Positions 33,998-46,402 are shown, counted from the stretch's first letter. The stretch is DNA of 64,000 nt from Zygnema cylindricum (GCA_037447655.1 JBBHKE010000754.1:215898-279897), one strand, 5' to 3'. Notes: generated by a model not told the origin, from the letters alone. Translations and numbers: made by a program.

Positions 33998-34768
33998 TTT
34001 CTCTCCCTCTCTCTTTCTCACTCACTTCCACTCTCTCCCTCTTTGTCTCCCTCTCTCTCCCTCTCACTCTCTGTCTCTCTCTTCGACTCTCTCCCTCTCC
34101 CTCTCCCTCTCTCTCTAATGCGGGTCTGTATATCTGTCTGCCTATCTTCTTGTCCTTCAAAAATTCCCACTGTTATCCTTCACCTCTCTCTCTTCCTCAC
34201 TCTCTCTTCCTCTCTCTCTCGCTCTCTCTCCCTCTTCCTCTCCACCTTTCTTTCTACTGTTCTTTGCTTTTCCAGTCCTACTCCCGCCTCTCTGCGACGT
34301 TTTCCGTTCCCTTTATGCCTTCCTGGCCCGCCTCCAACTTTTGTCGTTTTCTCCCGCTTTTTTCTGTCTCTCCCTCCCTCTCCCTCCCTCCCTAACCACT
34401 CCCTTTCTGTCTCTTATGCGCCTCTCCGATCGCCCGCGGGTCCAGGAAATAGGCCCACATTGGCTCGAGTGCGATTTCGGTCGTCACGTCACTCTCCTAC
34501 GTGGCATCGACGCTCGCGCGGTCAACCTGTCTAGTGAACCAACGTTTGTCGTCTTCTGCGAGCCAGTTGGAGGCTTCGACCGGCAGTCGACCAAGTGGGC
34601 GCGATTCAAATGTCGGCGGCGTGCGGTGATTGGCCGGTTCCAGGCGACGGGCGTTTCCGAAATGTGGGGCGGGGTGGAGAGGGGCGCCAGGAGAAACGGC
34701 CGGCGAATCTGGCAGAGATTTGGGGGATAACGGCAGGTGTACACCTGGACGGTATATAGAGTGACGTG

Positions 34769-34853
<85 letters not shown>

Positions 34854-34985
34854 ATATATTGATTATCGTGCACAAAAGGTCAAAAAGGTCTCGTTGGGTT
34901 ACGTGACGTGGAAAATAATTTGCGGAGGTGGTGAGCTGGACGCACGAATTTGCGTGTTGTGTTCGCACGTATTGTATCGAAACTA
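33998..34985. other. Leader of the charged-protein gene and adjoining GC-richer block
   Basis: CT-rich microsatellites fill 34000-34420. A relatively GC-rich block follows (34430-34740) and might be the promoter of the minus-strand gene. The (AT)n tract is listed separately. Confidence 0.4.
34773..34851. repeat. (AT)n microsatellite
   Basis: About 39 uninterrupted AT units. Confidence 0.98.
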
Positions 34986-35184
34986 CACCGCGAATCGTTA
35001 TTAGCGTTGAGAAATTATTAGTGTAAAGAAAAATTTAGCGTCATTCATTCTAATTTAGTGCCAGGAGACGTGGCAGATTATGGTCCACGTCATTAAATAG
35101 TGTAGTTTATTCTATTTAAGGTATTAATGTCAAAATTTTGGGGTGCCGATATAGAGTTCATAACGCTAATAACGATTCGCGGTG
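34986..35184. mobile_element. Mariner-like MITE, family M1
   Basis: The 199-bp element has ends CACCGCGAATCGTTATTAGCG and CGCTAATAACGATTCGCGGTG-type, flanked by TA on each side. Confidence 0.92.
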
Positions 35185-36915
35185 TAGTTTTAGGGGAAGT
35201 ACAGTAGTGAGAGTACAGAAACCGTACAATACTGTACAAAAAGTTTGGAAAGTTTGATGTTGTAAGGTACAAAAGCCAGAAAAAATTTGTTTTTAGCGGT
35301 AGGGGCACTTGCTGGTTGAATGTACCATCTTTTGGATGTGGCCAGCTGGCATTCAAGAAGTGTACGGACGTCACGCTATTTGAGTGACGTCCGTGAAAAT
35401 AACTTTTTCGGAGAGCTACTTATTATGATAGCGACGTAAGAATAATTGCTATGCGTCACATCTGTGCAATATAATGTACGGCTTATCCACTTATTTTTTG
35501 GTTTTTCTAAACCGACTCCTCAATGCCACTGAAATTATGTCAGTCGTTACGTTACGTCATTTAGTTTGACATCCAAAAAAATTATTGACGCTTCACCTCT
35601 TCGGTGCGATTTTGCCGGCAAAAAATAAATAACGATTTCACAGGGCTTTTCTGGTACAGCTTGTGTGTGATTTAATTTTAATCGAGCGTTCCTACTGTAT
35701 ATATGTGACTGGTTGTGGTGATGTCATGATTGGTTGTCGTACCCATGATGATGTCCCTACTAAATAAAGAAAAATTCCGTACGCCAGGTGTTCCGTACCG
35801 TTATAAGCGCGATTCGGAAGGTTGACGAGTTGACGCTTGGCTAGTCGTACGGGTTCCATTCGACGGTGAGGCGGCAACTTCAACAAAGGTGGGCGGTTGC
35901 TGACCGGCCACTTCAAAACATGTCCGTACAAAAACTGAATGCTACCCGTTTTCTGAAAAGTTTAGGCTAAAATTTAGGGTTTAAATTCACATCAATGAAT
36001 AGCGAATTTAAGGCCATATTTAAAGTATGTGACTTTTTGGCTTTTTCGAAGAATAGCCTCTATTTTGGGGGAATCTTTCTAGATCTGATGGACTACCTCA
36101 CGCGTAACCAAATTGAATGGAGAATTGTAGGCCGACAACAACCGTAGTAAATATGTCGTCCTAAAGATTTCCTCGGATTCTCCGCAAACCAATAGAACCG
36201 TATGACGCTGAGATTTACGCACTCTGACGTTAAACAGGTTCACGCCAGAAATTTGGTGGGCCGGACCACAACAATAAATGCGTATGCGTATTGTACAGTC
36301 TAGTTTTGTTCGAACAGAACTGCCCGTACAGTACTGTAACGCACATTAAACCTACGGCTTAAAATAGCGTATCGGTTAAAGACGAATTTCAATCGCCAAT
36401 CGGCCATTCGCTTCGAGTCATTTGACGGTACGGTACTGTAACTCGTCGTGACTTTTTGCCGATGATTGACAATTGACCACGTCAAATCCTTGGTCAGCTT
36501 AAGCAGATTTCAGTACTATAGTTCTCATGCCATGGAAGGTCGCCGTGCGTTCGTACAGTACTAATAATAACTGGGAAATGTTCATATGGTACTTCCTGGC
36601 GTTTCGTCAGCAGACCGTACAGGAGAGGGTGAATACTGAATACTGAATACTGGTGAGCACTGAGCAGTCAACTGAAAGTCTCGTCTTCTGTAGCCCAGTC
36701 AACGGGGTAAAAACTTCAGAGAACCGCTGCGCTCACCCTAGATTCGGTGCAATTTTGTTACTTACAAACCGAATCTATGCTTCGTACATTACCGGTGAAC
36801 CACGGTTTGCCTTTCATCAAATTAACAGCCGTCAATGTCATACGGTTAGTTTTGGGTTAGCGTACGAGTCAATTCAGCACAGTGCTATGTTACTTCAGTT
36901 ACGGGTTTGAGTTTA

Positions 36916-37717
36916 AGGGTATTTTCGCATGTGCTAAAGTAACAGTTATTTTCTGTCGTTTTCCTCCATAACTTAGAAAAAAATGAGAAAATCCGCAGCC
37001 GTACCAAAAAATATAAATTACCACCGTACAAGTTGCGTTACCCTGAAACCTTATACGTACAGTACAGTATTTTGTCGTTTAGCGCGATAAAATTTGTCGT
37101 TTAGCGCATTTTTACCCACTTTCGCGTCCTTTCAACACATGTTCAAACTTTACATCAAATCACCTCGCGAGGTGATTTGATGTAAAGTCCAATAAGTTGA
37201 GCGAATAGGAAGACAATGTCGCACGTGTCTGACGGTTTTTACAATTTTTGTGCGAGGAGTACCCAAAAAAAAACACACTGCACTTTTCCAGCCTGTGCGT
37301 AATGTTTTGCGTGCGCTGATCCGTACAGGGGCCGTCTCTCTCAAAAACACATGTCTTCACACATACGGCGTATGAAAAATATTGGGCACCTGTCGGCAAG
37401 TGGGAAGACAATAAACGAAACCGCAAATTCTGTGCGAGGGTTTCGACACGTCGACAATGTGGCGTACGGACATTACGAAGTCACAAAAATTGTACAGCGT
37501 GGGGAGAAACGCCTCAAATTGAAGGCGAGTGGAATTTTCGACTCATTTCATTTACCACTTCATCTGTCACAATTCTTCGTACACGTCTACGTAAGTCAAT
37601 TTTTTAAAGCGACAAGTTATTTGCGTTTACATCCGAATGCTCTGAAATCTGTACGGAGAATCTTCGCTAAAAAACAAAGTAGCAAGACTAAGATTCGGTT
37701 ACATGCGAAAATACCCT
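36916..37717. mobile_element. TIR element with 17-bp perfect inverted ends
   Basis: The left end AGGGTATTTTCGCATGT (36916-36932) is perfectly inverted at 37701-37717. There is no recognisable transposase and no clear target duplication, so the superfamily is undetermined. It contains the palindrome at 37147-37188. Confidence 0.7.
37147..37188. repeat. 42-bp perfect palindrome
   Basis: The sequence is its own reverse complement over 42 bp, centred on CCTCGCGAGG between 37167 and 37168. As DNA it can extrude a cruciform, and as RNA it can form a hairpin with a minimal loop. Confidence 0.95.
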
Positions 37718-40029
37718 AAGATCCAGTTTGATTTTAATTATCATGATGTCAATGGCGACGTCATAAATGACCGCTGGATCTCTATGGTAGTTAGCCGTTG
37801 GTAAACTATTTACCTATTTCCATTTGTAAAATCCTCTTCTGCCTTCACGCTCACTCCAGTCAAATAATGCTTGGGTTACCTTCCGTGCCCCTTCTGTTCC
37901 TTGTTTGTCCATCAGAGTAAACATGATATCGCAACCTAGTCCAACCTTGAAATTCAGGTCAGGAATTTCTCCATGGAGAGGTCGTCACGGCATCAAAGAG
38001 ATGTTTGTAACCATGCAAACCACACAACTTTATTTTGACAAGGTAAAAAAATCGTACGAATCTAAAATAGGAGATTGTGTGGATGCAATGCAGAGGGATT
38101 ATATCCACCAGTTGTAGTAAATTGTCACGAGAACAACCGCATCACATGATGAGATCGATTTCTCAAAAAAAATCATTTAAAGGATGCAAGTTTTTAGCCC
38201 GCAACCAAAGAGCGTCGATTCGGTGTCAATTTTCCAATCGAGGTACGTGCTAACCAATAGTCATTTAGTTGTACGGCGAAGAGGTGTCTTATAAATTTCG
38301 TGATTTCCAAACACCATCATATCAACTATCTTTTATTTAGAGCTCACAACATTATTTATATTTAGGCACAACCTTGGTTCCGGTTTGCGATAAGCGATAA
38401 GTGGTAAACATCAACTCTTTTTTGTATGAATCGCATGAAAAAAAACATCGTTGCTGAGTATCCGTAACAAAATTACGATGTAAGACAAAAAAAAAAAAAT
38501 GTTAGGAAGGTCGGTGAGTTTGTTCGAGGACAACTCGTCTTAGAAAACATGGTCCAAAAAGTGATATTTATGCAATAGTCTTTGAGATCAACCATTAATG
38601 GTCGAGCAATAAGTATTTTTAATTTAAGGGTATATAAATAGCCTTTGCGTTGGTCTTTTGTTTTTGCACGGAGACAAAAGATCATTAAATGACAAATTTA
38701 TTGCAAACCTTTCGTGATCCCATATTCCCTCCCGCGCAACATTACACGTTAGCATATTGGCTCGAGATGTTACATCCTCAAAAAGACGCGGCTATGAGTA
38801 TCGAGATCTAACTAAAAACCACTTAGCAATTACTTTAAATCGTTAGGTTATTAGGATCATCGTTTGAGATTTTTTTATATCATTGCGCTCAAAACTATTT
38901 TCAACCTAAAAGACCTGACAACCTTTCTCGAAATCTCTCGTCGAATTTCAACGGCCATCACATCCCTTTCACACTTCAGCGATCCTACGATTTGACCTTT
39001 GCATAATACGATTTGACCTTTGCATAATAGAGCACAGTTGTGAATGATAGGTGCAGGTCGTGAGTCATACCATCGCACCACGCGGGCATGTTCATAATTC
39101 ATAAAACTAATGTGGGATAGTCTTAAGATTTAGGTCGCGGACCCACTTTCTCTTTCACAATCAAACGTTGGGTATTTTTAATTGCTCGCTAAATTTTGCA
39201 ATTGTTTTTTTTCTTAGTTTTTATAGCTTTTTATTTCAATGTTTTGTGTTGCTTAGTGATTGTTATGTCTGTATTCCTTCTGGTGTTTCATCTTTTACCG
39301 CTAACGATTGTACTTGATAATACGACCATCACGTTTTGGAAATGTAATATTCTTTTTGTAATTAAGGACTCAAATTGATTAAAGAAAAAGATACCTCTGT
39401 GAAATTTCCTATCACACATTCGTAGGATTGTCGAACGAGAAACCTAATAGGGGCATGTGGTCCGATGAAGAGGATTCGTTGGAAGACTTCCAACGAGATT
39501 AGTAACTCATTTTAAAAGTTATAAAATGTGAGATTGCACCATGTTTTTTGGGCAAAGAAATAGAAGTCGCAATGTTGTGCTTACGCCAACATGGACACAA
39601 TTTGTAACGTTTTTAACGATAGAGGTTATTATCACAAACACATGACAAATTCAACAAGTTAGGCGCCTGTTTCATAACTTTCCGCGACGAACATTACAAT
39701 TACATGATAGTATATATAAAATAGAGACGAGACGAGTGTTTATCAAACAACTCAAATCGACAATTTACTCAATAAAGTTTGAATAAAGTAATCATAATTT
39801 TTTTTTCAAATGGGGGAGGGGTGTCCCACATTTAGGCTTTGGGTTAGCATAGACCCGAATTCAATTCAGTTTTAAATCACGAGGTTAGAATTTAATATCC
39901 TTGTTCGATTTCGAGTTGTACCGGAGTCAAAAGACAACTCTATGCGACCATGGGGTATCACGGTACTAAGTATGGACAAAATTATTCAAGTTGTCGACGC
40001 GCAACTGTCCTACACACTGTTCTGGTACA

Positions 40030-40160
40030 ATATTTCGACATCGGTGTTATCGGCGATAAACAACCAATTATATCGGTTGTTTATCGGCGATAACACTCAC
40101 ATCGATAACTATCGGCGATAACACTGACATCGATAACTATCGGCGATAATTGTACTGACC
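40030..40160. repeat. CGATA-type palindromic tandem repeat
   Basis: Repeated TATCGGCGATAACACT and ATCGATAACTATCGGCG blocks, with a final block (CGATAACTATCGGCGATAAT) shared with 58510-58540. Confidence 0.85.
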
Positions 40161-41585
40161 GTACAGATAAATGTATGGCAAGTACACTCAACTGTACAAG
40201 TTATTCCCTTGACGCGACGCGGACCCCCTTGCCCCCGATTTCGGTAAAACATCATGATATTTGCTTCATTATTTAAATTTAAGGGGGTTTTACTTGGGTT
40301 CCACCCTTCCATACCCTTCTAGAATGTCCTTTTAACTGTTATTTATTTCTAAATTGTAGTTAATGGCGGCAGTCTGATAGATTTGTTAGTTTGCTTTGTT
40401 CGTCTGTTCGTATGGATTTCGAAAAAAGTTTGTTTTTACAAATTTACAATGTAATTCTATTTGTAGGTTTTAGTTCTATATTTTTAGAACTCTAAACAAT
40501 TAGTTTAAAATTGTCAACGTTTATGTGTTGCGTTGTCCGTAATAAATTTCAATTAAACAGTGCATGGAACAGATTGTTACACAAGGCATGTCACATGATT
40601 TCCTACCTCTCAGAAAATCCCATTACTCCAACCAATTTCAACCACACATTCCACACATTGGAAATAACACATTCACATTGGAAAGTACTCACTTAAAGGA
40701 TCAATTTCAAATTAGAAGAAGCTTTTATCCACATAACAATCAGCTTTGTCTCTTGCCCTCTTGGCTCAACCTTTTCTTTAAAGTTTTTTTCCCTTGCTCT
40801 CCACCTTTAAGTAATTATATCTCTTAAGTACCAAAACACTACTAGTTAGTAAGAGATTTTAGTGTAAGAATGCCATTGCTCCAATTTGGTATTATGCGCT
40901 CACAACCTAGATCAGTCAGATTTTTTCCACAAACGTTTCATAAGGAAAAGATGCCTACTCTTCTCTTAGACTTCACTATTTATCCATCATCGCCCTGGAC
41001 TAGCCAAGCCATAGTCAACGCTCCGTTGAACAAGTTTTTTCCTGGGCCAATCATTTATCAGCTAGGACTCAGATTACCAATGTAAAATGTGCGAAATCTC
41101 TCACTAACTATGTAGCCTTTCTAACCAATCGAACGCTACCTTTTACTACGTAACATGCAAAAGTGCGCGTGAATCAAAACGCGACTTTACACAGACGCGC
41201 GTCACAAATTTCACATGCAAAACTACCTACAAAATTCCATAAAGTGAAAGTGACATTCGCACTAAAAGTTGTACGAAACGAACCTTCGTGCGTACTTAAC
41301 GAAATATTGATTCATTTGGTACTTTATAAACGTGCGTCTGAAATTCTGTGGATAGTTTGAACGTTACCCATTCGTTATTTTGACCGCGCGGTGTCGCCTA
41401 AATACATCAATCGCTATATCTTTTAAAATACAACTCTACGGGTGAAGTTCCATCAAACATTTATGTAATCGTACGGCGAACTATACAGACCGGGTCGATT
41501 GAGTCGTTGTTCCATCACGAAGAGTCTGTAAACCACGTGTTCTAAATTGATTGGTGCGACGCAAGCTACGATCTGTTATGTTGTG

Positions 41586-41823
41586 CATGACAGTACAACC
41601 GTGAATGGCATGCATCACATCCCGCGTGGGTCGCCGAAAAAACACCAGAAAATGAATGACGAATACATATGTACAGTATTTGTGACCACAATCGGAGGAC
41701 AAAAAATATATACTGTAAGAAATAATAAATGAATTTGCTCAAAGAAACAAATTATTCCGAACACATGGACTTAGCAAGGAAATAAAAGACAAAACAAGAT
41801 CAGGTAAGTAAGGATGGAATTCC
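41586..41823. repeat. Block A, first copy (outside the left LTR)
   Basis: About 238 bp, starting CATGACAGTACAA and ending near AAGGATGGAATTCC. It is near-identical to 42771-43005 on the other side of the left LTR. Confidence 0.9.
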
Positions 41824-41827
41824 TATT

Positions 41828-42762
41828 TGCGACAGTAGCCACTAGGCCCTGAAGTCATCAATATTCCCTACAGGAGTCCAATCAGCTTCTAAGAACCCTT
41901 CCTTAGCCGGATGAAAGAGCCGAGATAACCGGCATTCCTCCAAGGCCAGACAAGGTGAGTACCAGCCTGTACGGTCAGCGTCCAGACAGCAAGAAAACGC
42001 CAAGTCCACAGACGCAATTCACAAATCACAGCAAGTAGAAAATAGTCTGGAGGGAAACCTTGCAGGCTGGCTTGCGCCGGTAGATTAGGTAAGGTCTTAA
42101 TACAAAGAAAAGGAGAAGCTCAGAGACATTTACTAGCATGAAACTATAGGGCTGAAAAAGGAAAAACCCTAACTCAAAAACTAGCCTGTCACTAAATATT
42201 TAGGTGAAACCCTCACCGTAGAGTTCGACAAATCTCGAGAATAATGCTTGTCAGAAAACGACAACCTTCCAATGTTGGATTCCCGTACTTAATTTGCAAA
42301 GGTTACCTATCTCGCCAAATGGCATTTATCCTATGCTTTCACTAATCCGTACGGAAACACTAATTCCTACATGTCTCTGAGCAGGCAGGTTTCTATGTTA
42401 AAACGCTGCCAGTTTCAAGAGACGACCGCTGCGTGGCCGCCTCGGACTGCCTTACATCTACACCTCGAGGATAAAAACCCTCCCCAAGCTAAGCAAAAAT
42501 GATGCATGAACCTCCAAGGGTTCATGACTTCAGACACCTGTCAGGTTTATAGCCGTTTGAATTTCTGACGTCTGATGCCGTACCGTGGTTCAGTTCCAAC
42601 TGATTTCACATTGTGTTCCCGTGGTGCCGTACGAGAGTATATTTCGACCTTTGTCCCGTACGAATCTCTAGTTGTACTTTCGAATATGTACCTATCACGT
42701 CACCGACACATCAATTAGTACACGATATAATCACAATACCTGCTGACGTCCTACGCATGACA
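41828..42762 (-). repeat. Left (3') LTR of the gypsy element
   Basis: About 935 bp, near-identical to 52784-53728 apart from small substitutions and indels. In coding orientation it begins TGTCATGC and ends GTCGCA, the TG...CA form expected of LTRs. Confidence 0.88.
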
Positions 42763-42770
42763 GTGTCGTA

Positions 42771-43005
42771 CATGACAGTACAAACGTGAATGGCATGCAT
42801 CACATCCCGCGTGGGTCGCCGAAAAACACCAGAAATGAATGACCATTACATATGTACAGTATTTGTGACCACAATCGGAGGACAAAGAAATATACTGCAA
42901 GAAATAATAAATGAATATGCTCAAAGAAACAAATTATTCCGAACACATGGACTTAGCAGGAAAATAAAAGACAAGACAAGATCAGGTAAGTAAGGATGTA
43001 ATTCC
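42771..43005. repeat. Block A, second copy (between the left LTR and the end of pol)
   Basis: Near-identical to 41586-41823. It lies directly beyond the C-run at 43004-43015, which in coding orientation is the expected place of the polypurine tract. Confidence 0.9.
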
Positions 43006-43015
43006 CCCCCCCCCC
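43004..43015 (-). other. Putative polypurine tract (G12)
   Basis: Twelve G in coding orientation, preceded by GAGCT, seven bases past the pol stop. The position fits a plus-strand priming site. Similar AGYTG-plus-G runs recur in the element at 46394, 49189 and 51270. Confidence 0.6.
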
Positions 43016-43021
43016 AGCTCC

Positions 43022-45943
43022 TTAGCCTGCGGGGGAGCTGGTAAGGACAGCTGGTAGATCGCGACACCCGTGGCAAAACCACTGTCCAGCCGGGATAGTG
43101 TGCAGAGGTGGAACCAAACACTCCATATGGAATCCTAGATTGCAATAGTCACAGAGGAGCATTGTTGTTTCTCCATCAGATCGTCGGCATAATTGGCACT
43201 CAGTGGCCTCGGTAATCAGCATCCGCCACGGGTCCATGCTGTGGGAAAGGTCAGGCAGATAGCAAGGGGCACAATTTTTCGAATGCTCTCGCAAAGTTCG
43301 TGTGTCGGTCCCTTGTAGGCTTAATAATCCATTGGGGTCGATTTTTGTTATCCTCAAGATGTGAGCTGACACATCCGTGTCGAGTGTATCAAAAGTTTGC
43401 CGTCGCAAATAAACGTAATCCCCCACCCGAAAGGGTTTTTGTTGTGGCTGGTAGCTGCGAATGCGAGTCGACGCAAACCATAAGGAGTCGCGATGTTGGG
43501 CAATCTGCAGGTTTTCAAAAGCCATGGGCATTTCTCTAGCAAAGAGCAACGCTCGGTTAGTTAGTTCTTCCAAAAATAGAGAATCAGACATAAGAGGTAG
43601 AGGTAAGCTCGCGGCTTTCTGTACATTCCTACCTAGTAGTGGTTTTCGGCCAAATAACACATAATAGGGGCTGAAATTTGCCAGACTGGCCTGCACAGAC
43701 ATGCGATAACCCATGACAATATATCCCAAAGATTCATCCCACATTGTAATATGTTTTTCTAAGCAATGTTTACGCAAAGCACGTTTAAAGGTTTGTACAG
43801 CTCTCTCTGCAAAACCGTCTGCTTGAGGATGATCTCGGCTCGTTCGCCGGTGATCGATTAACGCCTCGTCCAACATCTCCTGAAATTCACCGCGGAACTC
43901 GGTTCCTTGGTCGGTAAGTACTTCTGCGGGGGCTCCGTATCGGAGAAGCACATGCTCTTTGAAAGCTGCCGTGGTGAGTCTGGCAGTTTTCTGTGAAAGG
44001 GCTACAACATCCACCCATTTGCTGAAATTTTCGATCATAATCATAATGTACTGCTTGCCCCTTCGCGAAATGGGAAAGGGACCTGCAAGATCACACGACC
44101 ACCTGTAAAAGAGACCCCGAATAGGCAAGGGCTGAAGGGAGGTCTGTCGGTTAGAAAATGACGTTCGTAGCCGGTCACATGTGCTACATTCCTGCAACAC
44201 AGCCGCCACATCAGCCTGCATGCCGGACCACCAATACCGTGCCTGTACCAAACTCAAAGTCCGTTTGGTGCCATAGTGTCCAAGGTCAGTATGAATTTGG
44301 TTGATAAGTGATAGTCGTTCCGTCGGTCGTGGGACGTGCCGGTGACTTCCATCTGAGAGAAGACGAATAAGTGAGCCCCCCATCCATAAGTAACTCTGGG
44401 CTCTCTTACGAACACGCTCCTCTTCCATTGGTACGGTGCCCGCCCGAAAAGACTGAGTGGACAGGAAAAGGATTAAAGGGCTGTCCCGCCATGGATCGTG
44501 TTCGGTTTTGTGATATGTAGGTGCGGAAAAACTGTAGATCAGATGCGCTCCCGCCGAGAGGGAGGCAACCGTTTCGCCATCAAAATCCTGTCGTACCCCA
44601 TTATCAATGGAGTTGGGCAAAGGATTCCTGGAGAGCCCGTCCGCATTCAAGCTGAGAAGCCCGGGTCGGTGAATTATTTCCATATCATATTCCTGTAAAA
44701 TAAGAGCCCAACGGGCTAATTTGCCGGATAGCTTGTCATTGGTCATGAGCCAATGCAACGGTTGATGGTCAGTAAGAAGGGTAAAAGGCTTGCCATAGAG
44801 GTAATGTCGGAAATGCACAATACCCCAAACTGCGGCAAGGCATTCTCCCTCATAACTACTGTAATTTGATTCCGCTTGGTTGTTGCTTCGACTGGCATAA
44901 GCCACCACATATTCTTCACCTGTGAGTTCACGCTGAGTTAGGATGGCCGCAATACCTGGCTTACCAAAGTCTGTCTGTAGGCAAAATGGTAACTTATGAT
45001 TCGGTGGACGAAGGATGGGAGCGGTGGACAGTGCGTCTTTTAATCCCTGAAATGCCTCGATCTGAGAGGGTCCCCACGTGAACGGGACAGATTTCTTCAA
45101 GAGTTCATTTAATGGTGATGCAAGTGTGCTGAAACTAGGAACAAACCGTCGGTAATAATTGGCTAACCCCAGAAATGCACGCAAGCTAGTCAAATCAGTT
45201 GGAGCCGGTAGTTTACTAATTGCTTCCACTTTGACTTCTAGCGGAGTAATTCCCTCAGATGAGATAAAGTGCCCAAGGTATGGAACCCCTTCGGCCCCAA
45301 AGGTACATTTGGCAGGATGACATTTAAGTCCTACCTTTTTTAATTCCTTCAACACCCACTCTATATGCACTGCATGTTCCTCTATAGAGGCTGAAGCGAT
45401 GATTAGATCGTCAATATAGCAACGGGCAAACTTACATCCCCCCAAGACTGAGTCCATGACTTTCTGGAATACCGCCGGTGCATTTTTCAGTCCAAAAGGC
45501 ATAACCGCCCATTCCCAACGTCCGTCACTACCCCAAAATGCAGTTTTGTGTCGATCTTTTTCCTCTATTTCGATCTGATTAAATCCCTGTCGCAGATCTA
45601 AGATGCTAAAATATTTAGCTCCGCCCACGTGATCAAAAATGTCCTCGGCCAACGGCATTGGATGTCGGTCCTGGATTGTACGTGAATTCAGTTCTCGATA
45701 GTCCCCACACATGCGACGTTCTGTAAAATTCCCCTCCGCGTCTTTCTTACGAGGCATGACGGTAGGAGCCGCAAAGGTGGAATCGGACCTATAAATCAGA
45801 CCTGCCTCTTCTAACTCTGCGCATCGTTTGTCCACGGATTCCCATTCAGTTTCTGATAGACGATGTTTGGGCTTAAATATAGGTCTGTCATCTTCCAGGT
45901 CAATAGACATTTTGTAAGTAGTGTGTCGACCTAAGTCTTTCAT
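43022..45943 (-). CDS. Gypsy Pol: reverse transcriptase - RNase H - integrase - C-terminal PHD finger
   Basis: The 973-codon open part of the polyprotein. RT: the palm motifs RMCGDYRELN and LDLRQGFNQIEI, and the catalytic YIDD box. RNase H: TDFGKPGIAAILTQ, then EGECLAAVWGIVHFRHYLYG and TDHQPLHWLM. Integrase: an HHCC zinc-binding region (H...HYGTKRT, then CSTC), and a core with DLAGPF, LTDQGTEF and DGFAERAVQTFKRA supplying the D,D,E residues. Last about 60 residues: a PHD finger reading CQLCRRSD, then CDYC, FHMEC and WFCHGC, the full Cys4-His-Cys3 set. A PHD finger binds histone tails, so it sits where chromoviruses carry a chromodomain. Upstream the frame stays alignable through a TGA near 46019 to the methyltransferase, so the ATG at 45943 is probably not a native start. 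Catalytic residues look intact here. Confidence 0.93.
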   Translation of the reverse strand: MKDLGRHTTYKMSIDLEDDRPIFKPKHRLSETEWESVDKRCAELEEAGLIYRSDSTFAAPTVMPRKKDAEGNFTERRMCGDYRELNSRTIQDRHPMPLAEDIFDHVGGAKYFSILDLRQGFNQIEIEEKDRHKTAFWGSDGRWEWAVMPFGLKNAPAVFQKVMDSVLGGCKFARCYIDDLIIASASIEEHAVHIEWVLKELKKVGLKCHPAKCTFGAEGVPYLGHFISSEGITPLEVKVEAISKLPAPTDLTSLRAFLGLANYYRRFVPSFSTLASPLNELLKKSVPFTWGPSQIEAFQGLKDALSTAPILRPPNHKLPFCLQTDFGKPGIAAILTQRELTGEEYVVAYASRSNNQAESNYSSYEGECLAAVWGIVHFRHYLYGKPFTLLTDHQPLHWLMTNDKLSGKLARWALILQEYDMEIIHRPGLLSLNADGLSRNPLPNSIDNGVRQDFDGETVASLSAGAHLIYSFSAPTYHKTEHDPWRDSPLILFLSTQSFRAGTVPMEEERVRKRAQSYLWMGGSLIRLLSDGSHRHVPRPTERLSLINQIHTDLGHYGTKRTLSLVQARYWWSGMQADVAAVLQECSTCDRLRTSFSNRQTSLQPLPIRGLFYRWSCDLAGPFPISRRGKQYIMIMIENFSKWVDVVALSQKTARLTTAAFKEHVLLRYGAPAEVLTDQGTEFRGEFQEMLDEALIDHRRTSRDHPQADGFAERAVQTFKRALRKHCLEKHITMWDESLGYIVMGYRMSVQASLANFSPYYVLFGRKPLLGRNVQKAASLPLPLMSDSLFLEELTNRALLFAREMPMAFENLQIAQHRDSLWFASTRIRSYQPQQKPFRVGDYVYLRRQTFDTLDTDVSAHILRITKIDPNGLLSLQGTDTRTLREHSKNCAPCYLPDLSHSMDPWRMLITEATECQLCRRSDGETTMLLCDYCNLGFHMECLVPPLHTIPAGQWFCHGCRDLPAVLTSSPAG

Positions 45944-46393
45944 GGAGAAAGAAAATGCGTCTATGTTCCGGTTTATGACTTTATCTAACAGTTCGTGTTC
46001 AGTTCCTGTTAGTCCAGTTCAAAATTTCGATGTCGGTTTTTCAGGCGTGTTAATGGTCATGGCTTCCATGGCTTGTGCAAATGCTAGCTGTTCATCTGCT
46101 ATCAAGGAGTGACCCAACTCATACTCGACAGGATGCTGATGCAAACAATTTACCACGTGATGTCAACTTCTAGACGGAAATGCAGCTGTCCAGTGTGGTG
46201 ATGCTCGTACCGGAACATGAGATCTAGCGGCCGTGTATGCTGGGAGAGACCAACTCATGTGACTAGGTTCCAAAAAATCATAAATAGTGTGATCTGTGTC
46301 AGACTTAGCGGGGAAAGGAAAAAGAGCGAGCTGAAAAGTTGTACCCCGAAGAGAAGGTGAGGATTTGGAAGCCGTGTGTTTAAATGGTGTATG

Positions 46394-46402
46394 CCCCCCC
46401 CC
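46394..46402 (-). other. Internal G9 tract (AGCTG-G run)
   Basis: In coding orientation CAGCTGGGGGGGGGC lies within the end of the methyltransferase region, encoding SAGGGH. It shares its flank with the putative polypurine tract at 43004-43015. Confidence 0.5.

Larger units (their letters stand above)
35187..41585. other. Gene-poor transposon debris
   Basis: No host gene recognised over 6.4 kb. It contains the TIR element at 36916-37717 and the CGATA palindromic repeats at 40030-40160. A possible decayed LTR lies around 38.6-39.8 kb, judged from a TATA-like GGTATATAAATAGCC at 38630 and tandem AATAAA signals near 39775, but it could not be delimited. A polypurine-like GGGGGAGGGG precedes a TG at about 39830. 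Confidence 0.4.
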
